From the NCBI RefSeq assembly GCF_001552175.1, contig NZ_BCQR01000067.1:1-55685 (forward strand): a DNA stretch of 55,685 bases. Reading direction: 5' to 3'. The notes below the pieces were generated by a model. That model was not told the DNA's origin and ran no database searches. It saw nothing but the letters and a program-made list of their open reading frames with translations. Source of the DNA: Actinomadura kijaniata NBRC 14229 (GTDB taxonomy: Bacteria; Actinomycetota; Actinomycetes; Streptosporangiales; Streptosporangiaceae). Of this stretch, positions 23,061-30,998 are shown piece by piece. The translations under genes were made by a program, and so were the position numbers. The stretch's first letter is position 1. Each line of letters begins with the position of its first letter.

Positions 23061-25300
23061 CCGGAAAGCGTAGACACCAGCGGACGTTCGGCGCGTTCCC
23101 CGTCCACAGCCGCCGGGACGGGCCGTCTCCGTCCGGGCCACCACCAGTTCGCGTGGCCGAGCAGGCTCATCAGCGCCGGGACCAGCACCAGCCGCACGAT
23201 CGTCGCGTCCACCGCGACCGCGACGGCCAGGCCGAGCGCCATCATCTTCACCGTCGGGTCCGGCTGCGGCACGAAGCTGGCGAACACGAAGATCATGATC
23301 AGCGCGGCCGAGGTGATCAGCCGGGCGGTCGCGCCGATCCCGGTGACCACGCTGCCGTGCGGGTCGCCGGTCCGCTCGTACTCCTCCCGGATCCGCGACA
23401 GCAGGAACACCTCGTAGTCCATCGACAGCCCGAAGACCAGCGCGAACATGAACAGCGGCACGAACGACATGATCGGGACCGGCTGGTCCAGGCCCAGCGG
23501 CCCGACGCCCCAGCCCCACTGGAACACGGCCGTCACCACGCCGAACGACGCCCCGATCGACAGCAGGTTCATCAGCGCGGCCTTGACCGGCACCAGGATC
23601 GACCGGAACGCGACCACCAGCAGGAGCAGCGCGACCACGACCACCGCGACCACGACCGTGAGCATCCGGGCCCCGACCGTGTCGGCCATGTCGATGATCG
23701 CCGGGTTCTCGCCGCCCAGGTGGACGGCCGCGCCGGGGTGCGCGCGGGCGGCGGCGGGCAGCGCGCCCGCGCGCAGCCGGTGGACCAGGTCGGTGGTCGC
23801 CTTCTCGTGCGGCGCGGTCTCGGGGACCACCTGGAGCGTCGCGGCCTTCCCGGCGACGACGGGCTCGCCGGTGAACGCCACCCCCGGCGTCTCGGCGATC
23901 CGCTGCCGGAGGTCCTGCATCAGCAGCGCCGCCCGGCGGTCGGGCTTCCGCGTCAGGTCGGGGGCGCCCTTGGGCAGCTTGAACGCGGGCGCGCCCGCCT
24001 TCTTCGCGGGTTCCGGCTCGGGGCCGGGGATCCGCGCCACGACCAGGAACGGGCTGTAGTGCCCCGGCCCGAACTCCCGGGCCACCGCCTCGTACGCCTG
24101 CCGCGCCTCCATCTTCGGCGAGGCGATCGAGTCGGCCATCACCCCGGACCGCAGGCTCAGCGTCGGCACCGCCATGACCAGCAGCACCAGCGTCCCGACG
24201 ATCGCGTACGGCCAGGCGTGGCGGTCCACGTGCCGTCCCCAGCGCGTCCAGCGCTCGGCGGACCGGTCGGGTTGCGCGCGCGGCAGCCGGTAGCGGTCGA
24301 TGCGCGTTCCGATCGCCCCGAGGATCGCGGGCAGCAGCGTGAGCGCGGCCAGCACCATCAGCGCGACCGCCGCCGCCGACGCCAGCCCGATCCGCCCGAT
24401 GAACGCGATCCCGGACAGGAACAGCCCGCAGATCGCGAACACGACCGTCCCCCCGGCGAACACCACCGCGTGCCCCGCGTGCGCCATCGCGCGGCCCACG
24501 GCGGTCTCCACGTCGTCGCCGTCGGCGAGCTGCTGCCGGTGCCGGGTGACGACGAACAGCGCGTAGTCGATGCCCGCGCCGATCCCCAGCATCGCCGCCA
24601 CCATCGGCGCGGTCGGATGGATCTCGGCCAGCCCCGCCGCGTAGTGGATCAGCGAGTAGGCGACGGCCATCCCGCACAGCGACACCAGGATCGGGACCCC
24701 GGCGGCCAGGTAGGACCCGAACGCCAGCAGCAGCACCACGAGCGCCAGCGCGATCCCGACGGCCTCCTGCGGGCCGCCCTTCGGCTGGTTGAGGATCATC
24801 GCGACGATGCCGCCGAACCGCACGTCCAGCCCGGCCATCCGCGCGGGCTCCACGGCCGCGTCGAGCCGGTCCAGGTCGGCGGCCGTGATGTCGCCCATCG
24901 TGCCCTCGAAGGCGACGCGGACGGCGACGGCGCGGTGGCTCCTCATCCCGCCCATGCCCTGGACGTAGGGGTTCTCGGCGAAGGCGACCCGGTCCAGCCG
25001 CGTGATGTCGCCGATGGCCCGGTCCACGACCAGCGCGACCCGCCAGTCGGCCGGCGTCACGTTCCCGCGCGCGGCGAACACCACGGTCGCCGTCGGCCCC
25101 GCCATCGACGGGAACTCGCGTTCCATCAGGTCGATGGCCCGCTGCGTCTCGGTGCCGGGCAGCGTGCTCTGCTGCACGAACATGCCGCCGCCCGCGACGC
25201 CGAGCGCGACCGCCCCGGCGATCAGCAGCGCCCACAGCCCGAACACGGTCCGACGGCGGCGCACGCACCAGCGGCCCAGCCGTTCCAGCAGTCGCGCCAT
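23057..25300 (-). CDS. MMPL family RND-type transporter
   Basis: A 747-residue exporter with two repeats of one helix, a large extracytoplasmic loop and five helices. Family signatures include the N-terminal RRRTVFGLWALLIAG, GIGAGIDYALFVVTRHR and the second-half FGLSMDYEVFLLSRIREEY. Related proteins export lipids or drugs. ATG 25300 is used; ATG 25327 would add nine residues and neither has a clear Shine-Dalgarno. It is divergent from a tetR gene with palindromes between them. Confidence 0.9.
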   Translation of the reverse strand: MARLLERLGRWCVRRRRTVFGLWALLIAGAVALGVAGGGMFVQQSTLPGTETQRAIDLMEREFPSMAGPTATVVFAARGNVTPADWRVALVVDRAIGDITRLDRVAFAENPYVQGMGGMRSHRAVAVRVAFEGTMGDITAADLDRLDAAVEPARMAGLDVRFGGIVAMILNQPKGGPQEAVGIALALVVLLLAFGSYLAAGVPILVSLCGMAVAYSLIHYAAGLAEIHPTAPMVAAMLGIGAGIDYALFVVTRHRQQLADGDDVETAVGRAMAHAGHAVVFAGGTVVFAICGLFLSGIAFIGRIGLASAAAVALMVLAALTLLPAILGAIGTRIDRYRLPRAQPDRSAERWTRWGRHVDRHAWPYAIVGTLVLLVMAVPTLSLRSGVMADSIASPKMEARQAYEAVAREFGPGHYSPFLVVARIPGPEPEPAKKAGAPAFKLPKGAPDLTRKPDRRAALLMQDLRQRIAETPGVAFTGEPVVAGKAATLQVVPETAPHEKATTDLVHRLRAGALPAAARAHPGAAVHLGGENPAIIDMADTVGARMLTVVVAVVVVALLLLVVAFRSILVPVKAALMNLLSIGASFGVVTAVFQWGWGVGPLGLDQPVPIMSFVPLFMFALVFGLSMDYEVFLLSRIREEYERTGDPHGSVVTGIGATARLITSAALIMIFVFASFVPQPDPTVKMMALGLAVAVAVDATIVRLVLVPALMSLLGHANWWWPGRRRPVPAAVDGERAERPLVSTLSG

Positions 25301-25329
25301 GATCGAAGTACACCGCGCCCGGTGCATTT

Positions 25330-25351
25330 TTGCAATAGATGCAAGTTTGCA
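25330..25351. promoter_or_regulatory. Overlapping TetR operators between mmpL and tetR
   Basis: TTGCA-ATAGA-TGCAA (25330-25344) and TGCAA-GT-TTGCA (25340-25351) are overlapping palindromes sharing one half-site in the 72-base divergent gap. This suits a TetR dimer pair controlling both genes. Confidence 0.6.
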
Positions 25352-25372
25352 GTCATGGTAGGATTCCGTGAC

Positions 25373-26014
25373 GTGGATCACTCTCCCCGCCCCCTGTCCC
25401 GGCAGGGCCTGCGCGAACGCAAGAAGGCCCGCACCCGGCGGGCGCTCGCCGCCGCCGCGCTGCGGCTGTTCGCCGAGCGCGGCTACGAGGAGACCACCAT
25501 CGCCGACATCGCCGAGGCCGCCGAGGTGTCGCCGCGCACGTTCTTCGCCTACTTCCCGTCCAAGGAGGACGTGGTGTTCGCCGAGGTGGACGACCGCCTC
25601 GCCGAGGTCGGGGAGCTGCTGGCCGACCGGCCGCCGGGCGAGCCGCCGCTGCGCACGGTCCGCCGCGCGGTGGTGGCGGTGCTGGAGGCGCTGGTCGCCG
25701 AGACCGGCGAGTACGGCCCGGTGCAGGTGAAGCTGATCCTGGACCGGCCCGCGCTGCGCGCCCGCGCGCTGGAGCGCATCACCGAGGTCCAGCAGGAGAT
25801 CGAGACCTGGCTGCGCGAGCTGTGCCCCGGCATCGACGACGTGGACGCGGTCGCCGCCTCCGGGATCGCGGTCGGCGGGATGCAGGCGGTGATCGTGCAC
25901 TGCCGCCGGCACGGCTACGGCGCCGACGAGGCGCGGGCGGCGCTGGACCGCGCGCTGACGGTCGTGGAGGAGGGGCTCGGCACGGTGCCCGGGATGCGCG
26001 ATCCCGCCCCCTGA
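25373..26014 (+). CDS. TetR family transcriptional regulator
   Basis: A 213-residue TetR protein with the helix-turn-helix TTIADIAEAAEVSPRTFFAYF. GTG 25373 is preferred because a -10-like TAGGAT at 25359-25364 would place the transcript start beside it; ATG 25355 is an alternative that would lie upstream of that start point. The gene is divergent from mmpL and likely represses the mmpL-BTAD operon. A strong inverted repeat follows as terminator. Confidence 0.87.
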   Translation: MDHSPRPLSRQGLRERKKARTRRALAAAALRLFAERGYEETTIADIAEAAEVSPRTFFAYFPSKEDVVFAEVDDRLAEVGELLADRPPGEPPLRTVRRAVVAVLEALVAETGEYGPVQVKLILDRPALRARALERITEVQQEIETWLRELCPGIDDVDAVAASGIAVGGMQAVIVHCRRHGYGADEARAALDRALTVVEEGLGTVPGMRDPAP

Positions 26015-26020
26015 GAACGC

Positions 26021-26056
26021 CGGACCCGGCCGCGGTGGCGCCCGCGGCCGGGTCCG
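26021..26056. terminator. Bidirectional terminator-like inverted repeat
   Basis: CGGACCCGGCCGCGG (26021-26035) pairs perfectly with CCGCGGCCGGGTCCG (26042-26056) around a 6-base loop, between the convergent tetR and DUF2516 genes. Confidence 0.7.
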
Positions 26057-26085
26057 GTCCTATCCGCTCTTCTCCGCGCTCGGGG

Positions 26086-26454
26086 TCACCAGGGCCCGTA
26101 GGGGCCCATGTTGGAGCGCCCGCCGCCGCCCTTGCCGCGCCCCTTGTAGGGCCGGACCGCCGGGCGCACGTCGGCGTGGTAGATCGCCGCACCGATGAAC
26201 GCGGCCACCGGCAGGATGCCCAGCAGCACGCCGATCGGCGAGGCCCCGTTCAACGGGATCGCCGCCGCCGCGCCGCCGACCACCGCGCAGATCACCAGGA
26301 TGATCGTCCAGAGCCGCTTGCTCTGCTTGCCCGCGGCCTCGTACGCCCCGGCGGGGGTGAGCAGGCTGTCCACCAGCGCCCACGCCTCAACGGCGAACGC
26401 GATGATCAGCAGCAGCCAGAAGAAGTAGTCCAGCACGCTGAAGCTGACGCTCAC
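26086..26454 (-). CDS. DUF2516 family membrane protein
   Basis: A 122-residue protein with three to four hydrophobic spans (about 8-30, 48-66 and 70-92) and a Gly-rich basic tail ending GPYGPW. It matches DUF2516, whose mycobacterial member follows the hbhA gene, the order also seen here. The role is unknown. A strong terminator hairpin stands between it and the HbhA-like gene, so it may have its own promoter in the 189-base gap. Confidence 0.75.
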   Translation of the reverse strand: MSVSFSVLDYFFWLLLIIAFAVEAWALVDSLLTPAGAYEAAGKQSKRLWTIILVICAVVGGAAAAIPLNGASPIGVLLGILPVAAFIGAAIYHADVRPAVRPYKGRGKGGGGRSNMGPYGPW

Positions 26455-26577
26455 TGTCGATCAACGCTCCTGTCCGTCCCGGGCGACGCCGCGCGCCGCG
26501 TGACCACGCGATTCCCCCAACCCTATGCGCAGGTCCGGCGGGGCCGCGAGCACTGCCGTCCCACCCGGGAGGACGAC

Positions 26578-26609
26578 GGGGCCCGGCCGGTCGTTCCCGG
26601 CCGGGCCCC
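26578..26609 (-). terminator. Terminator-like hairpin after the HbhA-like gene
   Basis: GGGGCCCGGCCGG (26578-26590) and CCGGCCGGGCCCC (26597-26609) form a perfect 13-bp stem with a 6-base loop, 35 bases past the HbhA-like stop. Otherwise the 26455-26643 gap shows nothing I can name. Confidence 0.65.
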
Positions 26610-26643
26610 GCGGCGCCGCGCTCCATGGTCACGCCGTCACGCG

Positions 26644-27162
26644 CTAGTCGTTCTTCTTGGCGCTGGCGGGCGACTTGGTCTGCTGCGCGGCGGCCTTGCG
26701 GGTGCGGGTCGCCTTGGCGGCCGAGGCGGGCTTGGCCTGGTCGCCGGCGGTCACCTCGGCCACCGACTCGGCGGACTCGGCGACCTCGGCGGCCGTGCGG
26801 TGCACGACCTTCTTGCCGCGCTCGGCCAGCTCGTCGATCAGCTCGACGGCGCGGGTGCCGAAGTGCGTGGCGTAGGCGACGGCCGCGCCGGGCAGGTCCT
26901 TGACCTCGATCCGGTCCTGCAGCCGGGTGATGTTCTCCTGGGCCTCGCCGCGGTACTTCTCGACGTTCCTGCGGGCCTGGACGCGGTAGCGGTCCACGGT
27001 CTTGCGGACCTCGACGCGGTACTTCCCGACGTTGTCGCGCACGTCGGACTGCACCTTGGTCGCCTGCTCGGGAAGCTCGCGGAGCTTCTCGACGGCGAGG
27101 TCGCCGGCCCCGGCGATGGTGTAGACGGCCTTGTTGTCACGGAAGGTGCTGGAAAGCGTCAC
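26644..27162 (-). CDS. Heparin-binding hemagglutinin (HbhA)-like coiled-coil protein
   Basis: A 172-residue protein with a long central coiled-coil (about 30-95, repeated KYRVEVRK/RYRVQARRN/KYRGEAQEN heptads) and a Lys/Ala-rich C-terminal tail (AKATRTRKAAAQQTKSPASA). This is the architecture of mycobacterial HbhA, a surface adhesin that also binds membranes. In a soil actinobacterium a structural or lipid-binding role is more likely. ATG 27162 overlaps the XRE stop, matching the Rv0474-Rv0475 arrangement. Confidence 0.78.
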   Translation of the reverse strand: MTLSSTFRDNKAVYTIAGAGDLAVEKLRELPEQATKVQSDVRDNVGKYRVEVRKTVDRYRVQARRNVEKYRGEAQENITRLQDRIEVKDLPGAAVAYATHFGTRAVELIDELAERGKKVVHRTAAEVAESAESVAEVTAGDQAKPASAAKATRTRKAAAQQTKSPASAKKND

Positions 27163-27557
27163 TGGACCTCTTCCTTTCCTGGGGATGGTGCGGGGTTCGC
27201 GTCGTCGGCTTCGTTCTCCCGGTGCTCCTTCAGGAACGACTCGTAGATGTCGAGCAACACCTGCTTCTGCCGCTCCGTCAGGAGGAGGTCGGCCCGGATG
27301 GCGGCCTGCACGTCGGTGTCGGACTCGCGCTCCTCCAGGATCCCGGCCTGCACGTACAGCACCTCGGCGGAGATCCGCAGCCCCTTGGCGATCTGGGCCA
27401 GGATCTCGGCGCTCGGCTTGCGCAGTCCGCGTTCGATCTGGCTCAGGTAGGGGTTGGAGATCCCCGAGACCTCCGCCAGCTGGCGCAGCGAGATCTTCGC
27501 CCGGGTGCGCTGCTCGCGGATGTACTCCCCGATGGAGCCGACCTTCGAACCTGCCAT
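27159..27557 (-). CDS. XRE family transcriptional regulator (Rv0474-like)
   Basis: A 132-residue protein with an XRE helix-turn-helix (ISLRQLAEVSGISNPYLSQIERG, about 25-48) and a helical C-terminus. ATG 27557 follows GGTGGAGA. It is directly coupled to the HbhA-like gene. Upstream is a perfect 8-base-arm palindrome and a CRP-like site, suggesting autoregulation plus global control. Gene order XRE-HbhA-DUF2516 is conserved with mycobacteria by recollection. Confidence 0.87.
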   Translation of the reverse strand: MAGSKVGSIGEYIREQRTRAKISLRQLAEVSGISNPYLSQIERGLRKPSAEILAQIAKGLRISAEVLYVQAGILEERESDTDVQAAIRADLLLTERQKQVLLDIYESFLKEHRENEADDANPAPSPGKEEVQ

Positions 27558-27576
27558 GTCTCCACCCTGCGTCAGG

Positions 27577-27596
27577 GTGCTTGCTATTGCAAGCAC
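27577..27596 (-). promoter_or_regulatory. XRE operator candidate GTGCTTGC-TATT-GCAAGCAC
   Basis: A perfect inverted repeat with 8-base arms 20 bases before ATG 27557. Further half-site copies occur as GTGCTTGC at 27662-27669 and GCTAGCAC near 27600, so this looks like an operator array for the XRE protein. Confidence 0.6.
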
Positions 27597-27613
27597 TCAG
27601 CTAGCACTCTTCC

Positions 27614-27629
27614 CGTGACAACGGTCACA
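27614..27629. promoter_or_regulatory. CRP-like site
   Basis: CGTGACAACGGTCACA matches the TGTGA-N6-TCACA consensus of actinobacterial CRP/GlxR regulators with one mismatch in the outer base. It lies 57 bases upstream of the XRE start and about 85 bases past the stop of the neighbouring peptidase gene. Confidence 0.45.
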
Positions 27630-27711
27630 GGCTGGAATTATGCGATGTCAGCCGATTCCAGGTGCTTGCAAACCCGGGTTCCGGCTGGCCCGGTAAGCGG
27701 TTTTCGGACTG

Positions 27712-28701
27712 TTATGAGACGGCGGAGGGCGCGGCGGTCCAGGTGTTGCAGACCGCCAGCCCCCGTCCCGCGGTCTGCCCCCTGAACCCCTGGACGACCC
27801 ATCCGGCGTAGGCGCGGCCGGAACCGTGGTCGCGCTCCTCGGGCGGGTTGCGCTCGTCGCCCCGGCCCCGCACGTCCAGGATCATCGCCTGGTACTGCGC
27901 GCGGGTCAGCGGCAGCGTCGCGCGCTCGGCCCCCAGGAACGCGCCCGCCAGGCACTGCGCCTGCAGCTCCAGGCGGCGGCTGGTCTCGGCGCGCGACAGG
28001 GCGTCGCGGGCCTGCTCCATCTCCCGCTGCCCGTACAGCAGGATCCCCGAACGGTCCTGCACGTGGTGGCCGTACTCGTGCGCGATCACGCGCGCGAACA
28101 CGGCGAAGTTGGCCAGCGACTCCCCGCCGGAGGTCTCCACGATGTGCCGCAGCCCCACGTACATCGTGTTGTTGGCCGGGCAGTAGAACGCCGAGGCGCC
28201 CTGGGTCGGGTACGTCCCGCACGGGCTGCGGCCCGGCTGCTCCCAGAACACGCGCCTCGGCGGCGCGAACGGCAGCTCCGCCTTGCCGAACTGCCGCGTC
28301 CAGGACCGGTCCATGCAGTCGCTCAGCACGTCCATGAACCGCCGCATCGACTCCGCGCTCGGCCCGATGCGCGGCAGCCGGCAGCCGCCGGGGTCCAGCG
28401 TCCCGGTCGTGTAGAGCCGGCTGGCGGTCGCGGTCTCGCGGCTCACGTTCGGCGGCGCCTGGCCGCCGGTCCGCATCGTGCCGCCCTCGTTCCCGGTGAA
28501 CAGCGCCATCGCCAGCGCCCCCAGCACCCCCAGCGCGGCCAGGCCGCCGACGACGCCGGCGACCGTCCCCCCGGCGCTGCGGCGCGGCGGACGGCGTGAT
28601 GGCACGTGGTGATAGCGTGGCCGCGAAGAGTGCTGGCCCCCGGTGGGCAGGCCGGGCGGCGGAGCGGGCGTCCGGGCCGGTGAGGGGTGTTGACCTGCCA
28701 T
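27712..28701 (-). CDS. Neutral zinc metallopeptidase (YpfJ family), membrane anchored
   Basis: A 329-residue protein with a Pro/Arg-rich cytoplasmic N-terminus, one transmembrane helix (about residues 45-68) and an extracytoplasmic peptidase-like domain. The zinc motif HEYGHH is followed by the third ligand region LELQAQCLAG, the YpfJ/putative neutral zinc metallopeptidase pattern. Cys residues in GTYPTQ and YCPANN flanks suggest disulfides. ATG 28701 is chosen over TTG 28710. It is divergent from the DUF2207 gene with only 42 bases between. Confidence 0.85.
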   Translation of the reverse strand: MAGQHPSPARTPAPPPGLPTGGQHSSRPRYHHVPSRRPPRRSAGGTVAGVVGGLAALGVLGALAMALFTGNEGGTMRTGGQAPPNVSRETATASRLYTTGTLDPGGCRLPRIGPSAESMRRFMDVLSDCMDRSWTRQFGKAELPFAPPRRVFWEQPGRSPCGTYPTQGASAFYCPANNTMYVGLRHIVETSGGESLANFAVFARVIAHEYGHHVQDRSGILLYGQREMEQARDALSRAETSRRLELQAQCLAGAFLGAERATLPLTRAQYQAMILDVRGRGDERNPPEERDHGSGRAYAGWVVQGFRGQTAGRGLAVCNTWTAAPSAVS

Positions 28702-28743
28702 AGCGAGCAATCATCCCACGGCTTGCCGCTACGATTTGCGGCC

Positions 28744-30531
28744 ATGTCTGGCTATGCGGCGTTGTCGGGCCTGCTGCGGCCCCTGACCGCTTCCCTCGCC
28801 ATCTCCTCCGTGCTTCTCCCGTTCGCCCTGGCGACCCCGGCCCACGCCGCGGACCGTGCCCCGGACCGCGCCCCGGACCAGGCGCGGACGCTCCGGGCCG
28901 CCGAACGGGTCCTCAAGGACGAGGTCGCCCTGACCCTCGGCCCCGGCGGTGTCGCGCGCGTCCGCGAGACCGTGTCCTACGACTTCTCGGGCGGCTCCGG
29001 CTCGCTGGAGCGGACGTTCGTGACCAGGCAACACGAGAGCATCACCCGCGACCGGGTGTTCCGGCTGGAGAACGTGCGCGCCTCCAGCCCCGACGGCGGC
29101 CCGACGAAGGTGACGGTCGGCGGGGAGCAGGACACCCGGACCACCGTCACGGTCAGCGGCGGCGCGACGTCCGGGCGGCACACCGTCGTCCTGGAGTACG
29201 ACGTGCGCGGGGCGGTCGCCCCGGTCGGCTCGGGCGAGGAGCTGCAGTGGCCCGCGGCGGGCGGCTGGCAGGTCCCGGTCGACGAGGCGCGCGTCACCGT
29301 CAACGCGGGCACCGCGATCCGCAGCGTCAACTGCTTCGCCGGGCCGCTGGAGAGCGCGGTCGGCTGCACCCAGTTCTCCATGGGGCACGTGCGCACGCAG
29401 GGCCTGTTCGTGCAGCAGCAGCTGCTGCCGGAGGAGTACCTGACGGTGGTGGCGGGGCTGCCCCCGGCCTCGACCGGCGGCAAGCCGATCACGGAGCGGC
29501 GGCACACCGTCGCCACCGCGTTCTCCGTCAACGGCATCACCGTCGGCGCGCTGCTCGGCCTGGTCCTGCTGCTGCTCGGCGGGTTCGTCGGGATCTATCT
29601 GCTGCGCGGCCGGGACGCGCGGGTGGTGGAGAAGAAGGCCGCCGAGGGCGACCACGCGCCGGTGGCGGGCGACCACTTCGAGCCGCCGGACGGGGTGCGC
29701 CCCGGCCAGATCGGCACGCTGATCGACGAGCAGGCCGACGTCATCGACGTCACCGCCACCATCGTGGACCTGGCGGTGCGCGGCCACCTGCTGATCGACG
29801 AGGAGGACCGCAACGTCACCGGCCGGCTGGACTGGGCGCTGGTCCGCCTCGACCGGCCCGCCGGGAACGACGACCTGCTGACCTACGAGCGGCTGCTGCT
29901 GGAGGCGCTGTTCACCGCCCCGGACGGCGCGCCGCGCCCGTCGGTGAAGCTGTCGGAGCTGGGCGGGACGTTCGCCACGCAGCTCGCGCGGGTGCGGTCG
30001 GCGATGTACGACGACGTGGTGGAGCAGGGCTGGTTCGCGCGGCGGCCCGACACCGTGCGGTCCCGCTGGACGGTCCTCGGGCTGGTGCTGACCGGGCTCG
30101 GCGTGCTCGGCACGGTCGCGCTCGCGCTCACCACCGACCTGGCGCTGGCCGGGCTCGCGGTGATCATCGCGGGGGCGGCGATGGCGTACGCGGGCCAGTA
30201 CATGCCGGCCAAGACCGCGCGCGGCTCCACGGTGCTGGCGCACACGATCGGGTTCCGGGCGTTCCTGGAGCGCGGCGAGGTGCCCGGCGGGGAGCTGCCG
30301 TCGCAGCAGCGCATCGCGCTGTTCTCGCGGTTCCTGCCGTACGCGGTGGTGTTCGGCGTGGTGCCCAAGTGGGCCGAGGTCGTCAAGGACGCCGGGGAGC
30401 GCGCCGAGGGCGCCGACAACCTCTACTGGTACGAGGGACCGGCCGAGTGGGACCTGTCGAACTTCGCCGAGTCGATGCGCACGTTCACGCTGGCCACCTC
30501 GGGGTCGATCTCCCAGTCGCGCGGCCTTTGA
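28744..30531 (+). CDS. DUF2207 domain membrane protein
   Basis: A 595-residue secreted/membrane protein. It has a signal peptide ending ATPAHA, an extracytoplasmic DUF2207 beta-domain (about 50-255), a transmembrane helix near 264-286, a cytoplasmic region, a pair of helices around residues 440-485 and a C-terminal segment. The repeat DRAPDRAPDQA follows the signal cleavage site. A -10-like TACGAT at 28730-28735 implies a leaderless message from ATG 28744. DUF2207 proteins are widespread in actinobacteria and of unknown function. Confidence 0.85.
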   Translation: MSGYAALSGLLRPLTASLAISSVLLPFALATPAHAADRAPDRAPDQARTLRAAERVLKDEVALTLGPGGVARVRETVSYDFSGGSGSLERTFVTRQHESITRDRVFRLENVRASSPDGGPTKVTVGGEQDTRTTVTVSGGATSGRHTVVLEYDVRGAVAPVGSGEELQWPAAGGWQVPVDEARVTVNAGTAIRSVNCFAGPLESAVGCTQFSMGHVRTQGLFVQQQLLPEEYLTVVAGLPPASTGGKPITERRHTVATAFSVNGITVGALLGLVLLLLGGFVGIYLLRGRDARVVEKKAAEGDHAPVAGDHFEPPDGVRPGQIGTLIDEQADVIDVTATIVDLAVRGHLLIDEEDRNVTGRLDWALVRLDRPAGNDDLLTYERLLLEALFTAPDGAPRPSVKLSELGGTFATQLARVRSAMYDDVVEQGWFARRPDTVRSRWTVLGLVLTGLGVLGTVALALTTDLALAGLAVIIAGAAMAYAGQYMPAKTARGSTVLAHTIGFRAFLERGEVPGGELPSQQRIALFSRFLPYAVVFGVVPKWAEVVKDAGERAEGADNLYWYEGPAEWDLSNFAESMRTFTLATSGSISQSRGL

Positions 30532-30585
30532 CACGCGGGTGAGCGCGCGGGTGAGGCGGCGCACGCCGCCCCGCGGGGTTGAACG

Positions 30586-30615
30586 CCTCCTGTCGGGTAC
30601 GAGCCCGGCAGGAGG
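30586..30615 (+). promoter_or_regulatory. Hairpin occluding a Shine-Dalgarno before a small membrane gene
   Basis: CCTCCTGTCGGG (30586-30597) pairs with CCCGGCAGGAGG (30604-30615), 12 bp with one G-U, loop 6. The 3' arm ends in the AGGAGG that serves ATG 30625. It begins 55 bases after the DUF2207 stop, so it could also slow readthrough. Confidence 0.5.
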
Positions 30616-30624
30616 TGTCACCCC

Positions 30625-30876
30625 ATGTTCATCGCAGGCCCTGTCCTCGCCGAGTCCTCACCCACCGGGATGAACTACTGGCTGTGGCTCGCGCCGGTCG
30701 TGGTGGCCGCCGTCATCGTCACCTGGATCGCCCTGACCCGCCACGCCTCGCGCAAGCGCATCCACCGCGGGGAGCCCGATCCGGGCGCGGCGCGCGGCCC
30801 GGTGCACGGCGGCGTCGTCGAGGGCGACCCCGGCCAGCGCAAGGCGGGCCGACCCGGCTCCACGGACCGGGGCTGA
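30625..30876 (+). CDS. Small single-span membrane protein
   Basis: An 83-residue protein with one hydrophobic helix (about 18-41) and a basic, Gly/Pro-rich cytoplasmic tail. AGGAGG lies nine bases before the ATG, supporting that it is real, though that element is buried in a stem. No family is recognised; similar tiny membrane proteins with basic tails are common in actinobacteria. Confidence 0.6.
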   Translation: MFIAGPVLAESSPTGMNYWLWLAPVVVAAVIVTWIALTRHASRKRIHRGEPDPGAARGPVHGGVVEGDPGQRKAGRPGSTDRG

Positions 30877-30955
30877 GGCCCCGGGCGACCCTTCCGATGG
30901 CCGCCACCCCCCCTCCCGCGGTCATCGGAACGGGTCCGGGCACCGTCGCGCGGTA

Positions 30956-30970
30956 AGATGTCTGACATCT
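30956..30970. promoter_or_regulatory. GntR (FadR-type) operator
   Basis: AGATGTC-T-GACATCT is a perfect palindrome with 7-base arms and a one-base centre, containing the TGTCNGACA core common to FadR-type GntR sites. It overlaps a -10-like TAAGAT (30954-30959), fitting autorepression of the gntR-MFS operon. Confidence 0.7.
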
Positions 30971-30998
30971 GTCCTCTCTTCGACCAGCGAGGTGGCCC

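Noticed and set aside
20085..23417. Plus-strand open frame of 1110 codons opposite the BTAD regulator
   Set aside because: Low-complexity shadow with no recognisable domains.
19938..25313. Very long minus-strand open frame reaching 25313
   Set aside because: Only the part below 23060 has protein motifs (BTAD, NB-ARC). The upstream part is an out-of-frame shadow of the MMPL gene, kept open by high GC.
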